The position numbers and the translations under genes are program-made. The notes beneath the pieces were generated by a model. That model saw nothing but the letters and a program-made list of their open reading frames with translations. It ran no database searches and was not told the DNA's origin. Below are positions 23,820 to 30,654 of a stretch of DNA of 33,720 bases, one piece after another; the first letter of the stretch is position 1; each line of letters starts with the position of its first letter. The stretch comes from Trueperaceae bacterium. Lineage in GTDB: Bacteria > Deinococcota > Deinococci > Deinococcales > Trueperaceae. The stretch is taken from NCBI GenBank assembly GCA_030147925.1, contig JASBUK010000021.1, positions 1 through 33,720 of the forward strand, given 5' to 3'.

Positions 23820-24824
23820 ATGCTGCAATTATCTTTTTTTCGTTATTTCGTTTTAAATGCTTTGTTATCGGCAATGTCTCTCGCCCTGGCCGATGGTGGT
23901 GGTTACGCCTTGCGCGCTGTTAGCGCCGGGGAAAGCCTTGGTTCGATTGCCAACCGTTACAACATCAGCGTCAATACCTTAATGGAGTTTAATGAATTTG
24001 AATCGGCCACTATATATCCTGGCGATATAATCCGGGTCCCCTTTAGCGATGCCACCGGTGGTTTTATAGAAGCGGCGCCAACGCCGCCGCCGGGTTTTCG
24101 TCTGCACGTGCTGGCTCCCGGTGAAACCATCAGCTCGGTGATGGAGGCCTATGATCTTAGCTTAGAAGCTTTAGTGGGGGCCAACCCCGATATTTCTTCG
24201 CTTGACCGTTTGCCGGTAGGGCTCGAGCTCTTGATTCCACCCGCAGCAGGCTTGGTTATTACCCTTGAAGAAGGTCAGAGTGTCCTAGACTTGATAAAAA
24301 CCTATAATGTGAGTCCTGTTGATCTGGTTAAAGTCAACCAGCTTGAATCCCCCGAAGATTTACAGCCCGGAACCATGGTTTTCTTGCCGGGAGTGCGCCC
24401 TATTCAGGTGCTCGAGCGGCTTGCTAAGGTCCGCGAACTGGAAAATACCTATATCTGGCCAGTCAGTGGGCGCATCACCTCGTACTTTGGCCGTCGTAAC
24501 TTAGGCTTAGGAACTTCCGGTTTTCATCGCGGCCTTGATATTGCCCTCCCACAGGGTCAGTCGGTAGTGGCGGCCCGCAGCGGTACGGTGTCTTTCGCTG
24601 GTTATCAGGGCAACTACGGTTATCTAGTAAAGATAAGCCACCCCGGCGGCACCGAGACACGCTACGCTCATAACAGCCGTCTTTTGGTTTCACCTGGACA
24701 ATATGTGCGGCAAGGCGAAGTAATCGCCCTGGTTGGCTCCACGGGCTTATCCACCGGTCCGCATGTGCACTTCGAGATACGCGAGCAGGGCACGGCTATC
24801 GATCCCCTGAGTTACCTGCGCTAA
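23820..24824 (+). CDS. Secreted LysM-M23 murein endopeptidase (NlpD/EnvC-like)
   Basis: 334 residues. A signal peptide (to about Ala24, ALA-DG) is followed by three LysM-like repeats that bind peptidoglycan (about 29-77, 95-142 and 145-190) and a lysostaphin-type M23 domain (about 215-334). Zinc ligands are visible in GFHRGLDIALP (H-x3-D) and in PHVHFEIREQG (H-x-H). Members cut cross-links between peptides in the cell wall or, when degenerate, activate amidases; here the ligands are intact. The gene stands alone between two minus-strand genes. The third LysM copy is the most divergent. No clear ribosome site precedes the start. Confidence 0.9.
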   Translation: MLQLSFFRYFVLNALLSAMSLALADGGGYALRAVSAGESLGSIANRYNISVNTLMEFNEFESATIYPGDIIRVPFSDATGGFIEAAPTPPPGFRLHVLAPGETISSVMEAYDLSLEALVGANPDISSLDRLPVGLELLIPPAAGLVITLEEGQSVLDLIKTYNVSPVDLVKVNQLESPEDLQPGTMVFLPGVRPIQVLERLAKVRELENTYIWPVSGRITSYFGRRNLGLGTSGFHRGLDIALPQGQSVVAARSGTVSFAGYQGNYGYLVKISHPGGTETRYAHNSRLLVSPGQYVRQGEVIALVGSTGLSTGPHVHFEIREQGTAIDPLSYLR

Positions 24825-24953
24825 GCAGTTCATAACAGCAAAGCAAAAACCAATCCCCGGTCCAAGGTCGGGAGTTTTGCTAGAGGCGAGAAATCTCTAT
24901 CCCTAAAAACCCAGGATCGCGGAGTGAGGATAAGGGAAAAAGAGTAGGCTGAC

Positions 24954-24985
24954 TCCTCGCTCCCCACTCCAAATTCCTCGTTCCT
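24954..24985. repeat. Intergenic repeat copy D (reverse complement of copy C)
   Basis: Pyrimidine-rich TCCTCGCTCCCCACTCC...CTCGTTCCT mirrors the purine-rich words at 19891-19928. It sits in the 220-bp gene-free gap between the convergent M23 and zinc-ribbon genes. Confidence 0.4.
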
Positions 24986-25016
24986 GTTGTAGGGAATGGG
25001 GAAAGTAGAAAGTAGA

Positions 25017-25046
25017 GATTTTCCTACCAACCACTAACTACCAACT
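25017..25046. repeat. Dispersed intergenic repeat copy B
   Basis: Reverse complement of the repeat at 12241-12270 with a few differences. Its end coincides with the stop codon of the zinc-ribbon gene, so the repeat supplies that gene's last bases. Confidence 0.5.
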
Positions 25047-25743
25047 ACTCCTTAGGCCAGAGAATGCGCCCACAACTGGGACAACGAGTGATGCCGCGAC
25101 CACTTTTGGCCTTCTGAATCACGTGAATGGGCAAACGCATATTGCAGCCCCCGCAGCGCTGATTGTCGATGATGGCAACTATGCCGAGACCACGTTTGGA
25201 ACGGCGCACCTGCTCATACTGCTTTAGGAGGCTGGCATCGATTTCTCGGGCTAAGGCATCACGCTCACCGGCGAGCGCTGCAATCTTTTCGTTTACCGTG
25301 GCCAGCCGCGCATCTTCGGCTTTAAGCAATTCCTCTAACTTGGGTTCTAATTCGGCCAACTGCTCTTTAAGAGTTTGCAATTCTTTTTCTAGTTGCTCCA
25401 TACTTCCTATAAGTGGAATAGTGTCGTCTTCTAATTCCTGTAAGCGGGTGGCGAACTGCAACTCCTGATTTTGATACTGTGACGCCTCTTTGCTGTTGCG
25501 GGCAGCCGTCGCAGAGTCAGCGGCAGACTTACGGCGAGTTGCTAAGTCTTCGAGCTCGAGCTCGTTGATGTTGAGTTGCTTTCTGAGTTCGTTGTGTCTT
25601 TGCTGGGCGTTATCTAATGCGGCTTGCAAGCTGGCTTTTTGTTCACGCGTAGCGATAAGTTCTTTGGGAGTCTTTTTCTTTTCCTGCTCTAGTGCGTCTA
25701 AGTCTAAATCACGAGTCTGTACGTTGTTTAGTTTCTCGAGCAT
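25045..25743 (-). CDS. Coiled-coil protein with C-terminal C4 zinc ribbon (DUF164-type)
   Basis: 232 residues. Most of the protein (about 1-180) is a long charged coiled coil rich in Leu, Glu, Gln and Lys. The last 45 residues are a zinc ribbon, with RCGGCNMRL and RCPSCGRILW giving two C-x2-C knuckles (about Cys197/200 and 221/224). This architecture is the widespread zf-RING_7/DUF164 family, proposed to bind nucleic acid but poorly characterised. AGGAGG lies 5 nt before ATG 25743. Upstream is an unusual structured leader with a terminator-like hairpin, hinting at attenuation. It is divergent from the unknown gene at 25971. Confidence 0.87.
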   Translation of the reverse strand: MLEKLNNVQTRDLDLDALEQEKKKTPKELIATREQKASLQAALDNAQQRHNELRKQLNINELELEDLATRRKSAADSATAARNSKEASQYQNQELQFATRLQELEDDTIPLIGSMEQLEKELQTLKEQLAELEPKLEELLKAEDARLATVNEKIAALAGERDALAREIDASLLKQYEQVRRSKRGLGIVAIIDNQRCGGCNMRLPIHVIQKAKSGRGITRCPSCGRILWPKE

Positions 25744-25766
25744 AGGTCCTCCTGTGCCGTCACCTT

Positions 25767-25806
25767 AAAAAAACGAACTCCGCTCAGCCGGACTCGGCAA
25801 GCGGAG
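25767..25806 (-). terminator. Terminator-like hairpin in the leader of the zinc-ribbon gene (candidate attenuator)
   Basis: Read on the minus strand, CTCCGCT pairs with AGCGGAG (25800-25806 with 25778-25784) and an inner GCCG pairs with CGGC around a 4-nt loop. Then comes TTCG and a run of seven T (25773-25767). It stands about 24 nt before the start codon and downstream of the only candidate promoter, so it is inside the leader and not after a gene. Confidence 0.65.
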
Positions 25807-25834
25807 ACTTTTGTTTCTTACGTAATAGCGAAAA

Positions 25835-25851
25835 GGTGTATAACACACACC
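25835..25851 (-). promoter_or_regulatory. Second hairpin near the 5' end of the zinc-ribbon leader
   Basis: GGTGT (25835-25839) and ACACC (25847-25851) form a 5-bp stem with a 7-nt loop, within the first bases of the predicted leader transcript. Confidence 0.4.
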
Positions 25852-25855
25852 CTTG

Positions 25856-25864
25856 AGTCTAACA
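25856..25864 (-). promoter_or_regulatory. Extended -10 promoter of the zinc-ribbon gene
   Basis: Minus strand TGT TAGACT gives a start near 25849 and a leader of about 105 nt, unusually long for this window where most starts are leaderless. Confidence 0.45.
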
Positions 25865-25957
25865 CGTTCCTCGCTGCCAAGACCTTTATTTTTAATCATC
25901 GCGCCATCGCGGCGGCATTTTGAGTGTTTTGCGCGGTCTAATGTTAAGGCGGTAAGT

Positions 25958-25963
25958 TAAGAT
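25958..25963 (+). promoter_or_regulatory. -10 element (TAAGAT) of the gene at 25971
   Basis: TAAGAT, 7 nt, ATG 25971, with no ribosome-binding site: a leaderless start. Confidence 0.55.
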
Positions 25964-25970
25964 AGCAATA

Positions 25971-26438
25971 ATGCTAGAAGATTCCATCGAGAGTTTTGTA
26001 ACGCAATGGAAACCATACGCCGCTACCGCAGAGCTTTTTGCGCACTTTGAGGGTAGTCCACTACTCGAATGCCGCGCCGCCGGGAAGATATTTCATGTCT
26101 TTGAGCGGACCGGCCCCTATCTTTCGCAACCGGGGATGGTGCAAATGATTATTCATCCGGTTACCGAATCTGTAATTAAGCTGGCCGACGGCAGCAAGCA
26201 ATTTGAGGTTATTGGCCACAGCCAGATCAGGGCCCAGGGTATTTTGCTCTTGCGCCAGGAAAATATCCTGGTGATTGATGCGGGCATTCCGCTGGTGGTG
26301 GGTGTATTGGGTGACTTACCCGCGGACCTTAATTTGGGAGACTGGCTTCACTTTGAATCCAGCAGGCCGATTCATGGTTTTGTGTTGCCACCGGCTCGCA
26401 CAGACAGAACCTTATCCAGGGGCGCAGAATCCGATTAG
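25971..26438 (+). CDS. Protein of unknown function, 155 residues
   Basis: A soluble protein with no signal peptide, membrane segment or catalytic motif I recognise. A helical opening (MLEDSIESFVTQWKPYA) leads into a series of predicted beta strands (FEGSPLLECRAAGKIFHVFER, VIGHSQIRAQGILLLRQENILVIDAG, IPLVVGVLG, DWLHFES) that would suit a small beta-barrel or sandwich domain. A proline- and arginine-rich tail follows. A leaderless-type -10 element supports expression and this start. It is divergent from the zinc-ribbon gene. The 227 bp after it (26439-26665) hold no further gene that I can see, only the next promoter. Confidence 0.7.
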   Translation: MLEDSIESFVTQWKPYAATAELFAHFEGSPLLECRAAGKIFHVFERTGPYLSQPGMVQMIIHPVTESVIKLADGSKQFEVIGHSQIRAQGILLLRQENILVIDAGIPLVVGVLGDLPADLNLGDWLHFESSRPIHGFVLPPARTDRTLSRGAESD

Positions 26439-26633
26439 CCTTGTCGGTCAATGAGGCCATAAACTTCAGTTTGTCCAGGCTATTTTGGCTAGCATAAACG
26501 CCATGGAATTGCTCCCCACAGAACTGCCAATGTGCTCAAACGGAGTCATGTGGGCCTTTTCGCCAGGCTGGCTTAAGCTTAACTTGCCGCCGGGACATCG
26601 CTAGTGGGTTTTGTCAAATGTCACAAGGGGTCT

Positions 26634-26662
26634 TTGGTAAATACGCTTTGGTTTGCTAGACT
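26634..26662 (+). promoter_or_regulatory. Promoter of the DUF512 gene (TTGGTA, 17 bp, TAGACT)
   Basis: A -35 box TTGGTA (26634-26639) and a -10 box TAGACT (26657-26662) have ideal 17-bp spacing. The -10 ends 3 nt before ATG 26666 and 9 nt before ATG 26672, so the first ATG would barely be transcribed and the second is the probable leaderless start. Confidence 0.6.
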
Positions 26663-26671
26663 GTCATGTTT

Positions 26672-28081
26672 ATGAAGTCTCGCTTTGCCGCAGCAACCAA
26701 TGACCCGCCTTTTGTGGCGACCATTTCACAGGTGAGCCCTGGTTCGCCCGCTGATAAAGCTGGAGTCAAGGCTGGTTGGGAATTGCTTCGGGTCAATGGC
26801 GAGCTAATACCTGACATCTTGGCCTATCGCCGCGAATTAGAGCGTGGTGTGGTCAAGATAGAAGTGCGAGACCCGCAGCAAAAAGAAGAGCGGCAGTTTA
26901 CCGTCGAGTGGGAAGACCCCGGACTTGAATTTTCCGAGGTGATTTTTGACGGTTTGAGGCTCTGTGCCAATAAATGTGATTTTTGCTATGTCCATCAGAT
27001 GCCCAAGGGCATGCGTAAAAGCCTTTATGTGATGGATGATGACTTTAGAACCAGTTTTTTGTACGGCTCTTTTGTCACCCTGACCAACCTAACCGAGGCC
27101 GATATTGAGCGCATCGTCGATGAAAACTTAAGCCCTCTTTACGTCAGCGTTCACACTGCTAACGAATCACTGCGCCATGAAATGATGAAATGGTGGCGGC
27201 TAAAGGTCAAGGATGAAAAGGCCACTAAAATTCGCGATATGCTGGCGCGGCTGAAAAGCATAGACCTCTATACCCAGATGGTGCTGTTGCCCGGGCGTAA
27301 TGACGGCGAGCATTTGAGTGAAACGCTTGACTATCTGGCCTCGCAAGAGCATGTTCTGGCGGTGGCCTGCGTGCCAGTAGGGCTTACCGAGCATCGGGTG
27401 AACTTGCCGGAAATACAACCTTATACGCAAGAACAGGCCCGCGATGTGCTGCGCCGCGTGAGCAGTTTTCAGCAGCGCATGTTAAAAGAGCGGGGCAGCC
27501 GCTTCGTCTTTGCCAGCGATGAGTTTTATCTGCTGGCTGCCGAACCCCTGCCCACAGCCGAGGCTTATGAAGGCTTTCCCATGTTGGAAAACGGTGTGGG
27601 TATGATCAGAGACTTTTTAGCCGAAGGTTTACCAGCAGATTTGCCGCTAAGTTTGCCCAAGCCCAAGCGGGTGCTGTTGGCTACAGGAAAGCTTTTTGCC
27701 CCGGTGCTTAAGCAGGCCGTTGCGCCGCTTGAGCAGATTGAGGGGCTCGAGCTCGAAGTGCGCGCCCTGAAAAATCGCACCTTCGGCGAAGTGACAACCG
27801 TGGCGGGACTCTTAGCAGGCCGTGACTTTTTAACGCAGATTAAGCCTGGCGAGGCCGATTTATTGCTCTTGTCTCCCAACAGCTTTAAATACGGTACTGA
27901 CTTACTGCTAGATGGCTGCACGCTTGGCGATTTGCGCCGTGAATTAAAAATGTCCGTGGAGATTGGCGGCACCAATTTAGCAGAGTTAGCCCAAACGATC
28001 CTGACGGGAGCTACGGTGCACCATTTGCCCCAGTTTGGCTATTCGACACAGGCCATAAAAGAAACCCAAATAAGCGACTGA
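26672..28081 (+). CDS. DUF512 protein: PDZ plus radical SAM-like domain
   Basis: About 469 residues. An N-terminal PDZ-like segment (ISQVSPGSPADKAGVKAGWELLRVNG) is followed by a radical SAM-type core with C-x3-C-x2-C in LRLCANKCDFCYVHQMPKGMRKSLY, and then the DUF512 C-terminal region (NSFKYGTDLLLDGCTLGDLRREL). This three-part layout is found in Firmicutes, Deinococcota and other phyla. The reaction is unknown. Some annotate it as a putative FeS oxidoreductase. I prefer ATG 26672 over ATG 26666 because of promoter spacing. It is monocistronic, with pgi following 78 bp later under its own promoter. Confidence 0.88.
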   Translation: MKSRFAAATNDPPFVATISQVSPGSPADKAGVKAGWELLRVNGELIPDILAYRRELERGVVKIEVRDPQQKEERQFTVEWEDPGLEFSEVIFDGLRLCANKCDFCYVHQMPKGMRKSLYVMDDDFRTSFLYGSFVTLTNLTEADIERIVDENLSPLYVSVHTANESLRHEMMKWWRLKVKDEKATKIRDMLARLKSIDLYTQMVLLPGRNDGEHLSETLDYLASQEHVLAVACVPVGLTEHRVNLPEIQPYTQEQARDVLRRVSSFQQRMLKERGSRFVFASDEFYLLAAEPLPTAEAYEGFPMLENGVGMIRDFLAEGLPADLPLSLPKPKRVLLATGKLFAPVLKQAVAPLEQIEGLELEVRALKNRTFGEVTTVAGLLAGRDFLTQIKPGEADLLLLSPNSFKYGTDLLLDGCTLGDLRRELKMSVEIGGTNLAELAQTILTGATVHHLPQFGYSTQAIKETQISD

Positions 28082-28146
28082 GCAAGCACTTATTAAACAA
28101 AATATCTTCAGGGACAAAAGACCAAACAGCAAATAGATGTTTGCGT

Positions 28147-28152
28147 TAGACT
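28147..28152 (+). promoter_or_regulatory. -10 element (TAGACT) of pgi
   Basis: TAGACT, 7 nt, ATG 28160. An ATG at 28154 lies only 1 nt from the hexamer and could not be a leaderless start, so 28160 is favoured. Confidence 0.6.
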
Positions 28153-28159
28153 TATGCCC

Positions 28160-29530
28160 ATGATTAGACTTGACACGAAAAATATTGCCAGCGAACGTCT
28201 TGGTAAAGAGCATGGCATTGATACTGCTAGAGAGTTCTCAGCCTGGGCAAAAAAATTAGATGGTTTTGTTGCAGACCTAAGAAAGCGTAAAACTGATCCC
28301 AAGGCTATGCTTGGCTGGATTGACCTGCCTGAAAATAATGGCGAACTGGCTGCTATTGAAACTTACGCGGCTCAGCTAGACGAAAAGTTCACTGATCTGA
28401 TAGTGCTGGGTATTGGGGGCTCGAGCTTAGGCGCTCTGACCGTAGTTACGGCGCTGCAACACCCTTACCGCAATTTACAGGCACAGGGCCAGGGCTTGCG
28501 AGTTCATTTTGTCGACAATGTCGATCCGGACGTTATCAAAGGCCTAAGCGAAGTGCTTAATCCTCAAACCACGCTGGTAAACGTCATTAGCAAGTCGGGT
28601 ACAACCGCTGAAACGATGTCGGCTTATCTGGCCTTTAAACAGTGGCTGCAAGATGCCGTAGGCGAGGCTTACAAGAAGCAAATTATTGCCACTACCGACC
28701 CCGAGGCCGGCATCTTACGGCCACTGGCCAGGCGCGAAGGCTATACGACCTTTGAAGTACCCCCGTCGGTAGGCGGACGTTTTAGCGTTTTATCCGCCGT
28801 AGGTCTCTTACCGATAGCTTTGGCCGGAATTGACCTGCGCGAACTGCTGCGTGGCGCTGCCGCTGCCAACGCCATGATTGAAAAACCCATTGCCGAAAAT
28901 CCCATCAAACAGTCGGCGCTTATTCAGTACCTGGCTTATCGTCGCGGTAAAGCAATTAGTGTGCTCATGCCCTACAGCACCCGCCTGCGCTATCTCAGCA
29001 ACTGGTACGTGCAACTTTGGGCCGAGTCTCTGGGCAAGGCCGTCAACCGCGACGGCAGTTTAGTAAACGAAGGCAGCACACCGCTCGCCGCACTAGGCGC
29101 TACCGATCAGCACTCGCAAGTGCAATTGTTTAACGAAGGCCCGAACAACAAAATCGTGACCTTTGTGCGTGTTGCCAACTTTGATAACGAAACCCTGATT
29201 CCCGATGCCGAGCCAGGAGTTGCGCAGCTAAGCTATCTTGCCAAGCAAAGCTTTAATCGCCTGATAAACGCCGAACAATCTGCCACGGCACATGCCATTG
29301 CCGCCCATGGCCGCCCCAACTACACCATTGAGCTAAAGAGGCTTGACGCTTATAACTTAGGCTTTTTACTACAGTTTTTTGAATGGCAAACGGCTCTGAT
29401 GGGTGAACTGACCTATATAGATACCTACAATCAACCCGGTGTCGAACTTGGTAAAAAATACACCTATGCGCTCATGGGTCGCGAAGGTTACGAAGACTTG
29501 CGTAAAGAACTAGAAGAAGCAGGCATCTGA
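28160..29530 (+). CDS. pgi: Glucose-6-phosphate isomerase
   Basis: About 456 residues, the shorter bacterial form. LGIGGSSLGALTVV (substrate phosphate loop), VISKSGTTAETMSAYLAF, PPSVGGRFSVLSAVGLLP (PGI signature 1 region), NEGSTPLAALGATDQHSQVQL (with the ring-opening histidine region) and the late QPGVELGKKY lysine segment are all present. It interconverts glucose-6-phosphate and fructose-6-phosphate. It is the last gene carrying the window's GCTCGAGC octamer (28419-28426) and the last with a clear host-type leaderless promoter. A 6-bp inverted repeat overlaps its stop codon. Confidence 0.96.
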   Translation: MIRLDTKNIASERLGKEHGIDTAREFSAWAKKLDGFVADLRKRKTDPKAMLGWIDLPENNGELAAIETYAAQLDEKFTDLIVLGIGGSSLGALTVVTALQHPYRNLQAQGQGLRVHFVDNVDPDVIKGLSEVLNPQTTLVNVISKSGTTAETMSAYLAFKQWLQDAVGEAYKKQIIATTDPEAGILRPLARREGYTTFEVPPSVGGRFSVLSAVGLLPIALAGIDLRELLRGAAAANAMIEKPIAENPIKQSALIQYLAYRRGKAISVLMPYSTRLRYLSNWYVQLWAESLGKAVNRDGSLVNEGSTPLAALGATDQHSQVQLFNEGPNNKIVTFVRVANFDNETLIPDAEPGVAQLSYLAKQSFNRLINAEQSATAHAIAAHGRPNYTIELKRLDAYNLGFLLQFFEWQTALMGELTYIDTYNQPGVELGKKYTYALMGREGYEDLRKELEEAGI

Positions 29531-29564
29531 GCTGAATGCTCAGTGATGGGTAGAAGTAGAAGGT

Positions 29565-29613
29565 AAGGAACGAGCGGTGCTTTTTGCTGTCCGAGCGCAT
29601 GCGATTGTTGGGT
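29565..29613 (-). other. Degenerate attC-like site at the left edge of the cassette segment
   Basis: On the minus strand ACCCAAC (R-Y-Y-Y-A-A-C) is followed by an imperfect palindrome with CTCGGAC, a five-A loop and CACCG, then GTTCCTT, which does not fit the R' box. It looks like an attC whose far arm is eroded or fused to other DNA. It marks the change from host-type sequence to the right-hand segment. Confidence 0.35.
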
Positions 29614-29680
29614 CTATAGCAAAAAATAGGGCGATAAACAAAGCAATAGCTCAGCTATAAACTGCACAAAATGGCACGTA

Positions 29681-29995
29681 CTATCGGGGTATTACGCCTT
29701 TTCCTTTTTCGCCGTGATGTAGGAAATCCCAGGCACCATGCAGTGCTAGACCCGCAACCAAGAACCACCAGCTTGTCCAAAGTCCAAGCAGAGCTAAAGC
29801 AACGAAGAACACACACCCGACGACTTGTTTGACGATGCCAAGCTTGCCCTTCGCCGTAAGCGCAAACCCCACATAGATGGCTGCTATTAGTGTCAACAGG
29901 TTCGAGGCAGCTCCGCGCGCCCACTCAACGGGCAACACAACCAGGAGCAGGCTGGTGATAATGGCAAGACCGATTCCAATAAGTACTTCGCGCAT
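29681..29995 (-). CDS. Small integral membrane protein of unknown function, cassette-like
   Basis: 104 residues with about three hydrophobic segments (residues 5-25, 32-48 and 57-86) and a C-terminal LHGAWDFLHHGEKGKG motif. That His/Trp/Asp/His-His signature appears in small membrane proteins of unknown function (compare DUF6010-like proteins). It starts 10 nt after an attC-like R' box with no ribosome site and lies between two attC-like sequences on the same strand, the usual position of an integron gene cassette. The window's host octamer is absent. Function is not assignable. Confidence 0.65.
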   Translation of the reverse strand: MREVLIGIGLAIITSLLLVVLPVEWARGAASNLLTLIAAIYVGFALTAKGKLGIVKQVVGCVFFVALALLGLWTSWWFLVAGLALHGAWDFLHHGEKGKGVIPR

Positions 29996-30005
29996 AAATT
30001 TAGAA

Positions 30006-30025
30006 ACCTAACGGTGGAGTTGGGT
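30006..30025 (-). other. Collapsed attC-like site between two small genes
   Basis: Minus strand ACCCAAC, 6 nt, GTTAGGT: both conserved attC core boxes (RYYYAAC and GTTRRRY) are intact, but the roughly 45-bp central palindrome is missing. It sits exactly in the 34-nt gap between the DUF5680 and membrane-protein genes. Chance occurrence cannot be excluded. Confidence 0.35.
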
Positions 30026-30029
30026 CTCA

Positions 30030-30500
30030 CTACTCCTGGACAACGCCCCCATGATACACCAGTTCATATACCCGCACACCCTCGCGCTCAATCCATTCTC
30101 TGCCCTGAAAGAACAGCACATCGCCCTCACTGGTGTCGATGTACTTGAAGTCATCCACGCTGTGCGCGAACCCGCCGAGGAATCGGCCCTCACGATACAT
30201 GCGCGACAAACTGGCCTTAATCACCTGACCGGCTTGCGCAGCGGTGATGCGGTCTGGCTGGAGGATGTGCCCGAAGTAGTTCATGCCCCAGACGATGTGG
30301 CGACGATGATAGATGACTTCCTGGCCGATGAAATCGCGCTCACCGAGGTAACTATCGTGGTAAGTCCAGTCGCCGTCGCTGAACTGGAGGTCATGTGAGC
30401 CGAGGCGATAAGGCAAGAGGGTGAGGCCATCGCCGACATAGGTGGCCTGCTTGGCGCGGACGATGAAGTCATGCAGGGCTTGAGTGGGAACATGGCTCAT
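30030..30500 (-). CDS. DUF5680-like protein, cassette-like
   Basis: 156 residues, soluble, aromatic-rich. The HDLQFSDGDWTYHDSYLGERDFIGQEVIYHRRHIVWGMNYFG stretch matches my recollection of DUF5680 proteins, small mixed alpha/beta domains found in transferred DNA of many bacteria. A C-terminal half with REGRFLGGF and GREWIEREGVRVYELVYHGG follows. No catalytic motif is clear. It lies between the full attC-like site (30574-30632) and the collapsed one (30006-30025) on the same strand, and 34 nt before the membrane-protein gene. No Shine-Dalgarno site precedes ATG 30500. Codon and octamer features differ from the left part of the window. Confidence 0.7.
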   Translation of the reverse strand: MSHVPTQALHDFIVRAKQATYVGDGLTLLPYRLGSHDLQFSDGDWTYHDSYLGERDFIGQEVIYHRRHIVWGMNYFGHILQPDRITAAQAGQVIKASLSRMYREGRFLGGFAHSVDDFKYIDTSEGDVLFFQGREWIEREGVRVYELVYHGGVVQE

Positions 30501-30573
30501 GGCAGTATCAATATCTCGTGGCGACTATGCGGTTACAGCAGTGAGTGGATGAATGCACGATGAGTGGTGTGCG

Positions 30574-30632
30574 GCCCAACGATATCCTTAAGCGGCGCAG
30601 CTTTTCGCGTCCGCTTGAAGGGCTGGTTCGAC
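30574..30632 (-). other. attC site (59-base element) of an integron cassette
   Basis: Exactly 59 bp on the minus strand. It has an R''-like box GTCGAAC, a left arm CTTCAAGCGGACGCG, a short A-rich loop, a right arm CGCCGCTTAAGG and an R' box GTTGGGC that fits GTTRRRY. The arms TTCAAGCGG and CCGCTTAA form the imperfect inverted repeat expected of a folded attC. The R'' box deviates at one position from RYYYAAC. No intI gene or attI site is in the window. Confidence 0.65.
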
Positions 30633-30654
30633 GCCTTACGTCTTTCCTTATCAA

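Noticed and set aside
25778-25806. tRNA or small structural RNA at the strong hairpin
   Set aside because: There is no cloverleaf, no T-arm GTTCGANNC and no CCA context. Hairpin plus T-run fits a terminator or attenuator better.
29527-29543. Rho-independent terminator after pgi
   Set aside because: CTGAGC/GCTCAG gives just a 6-bp stem overlapping the stop codon and has no T-run on either side.
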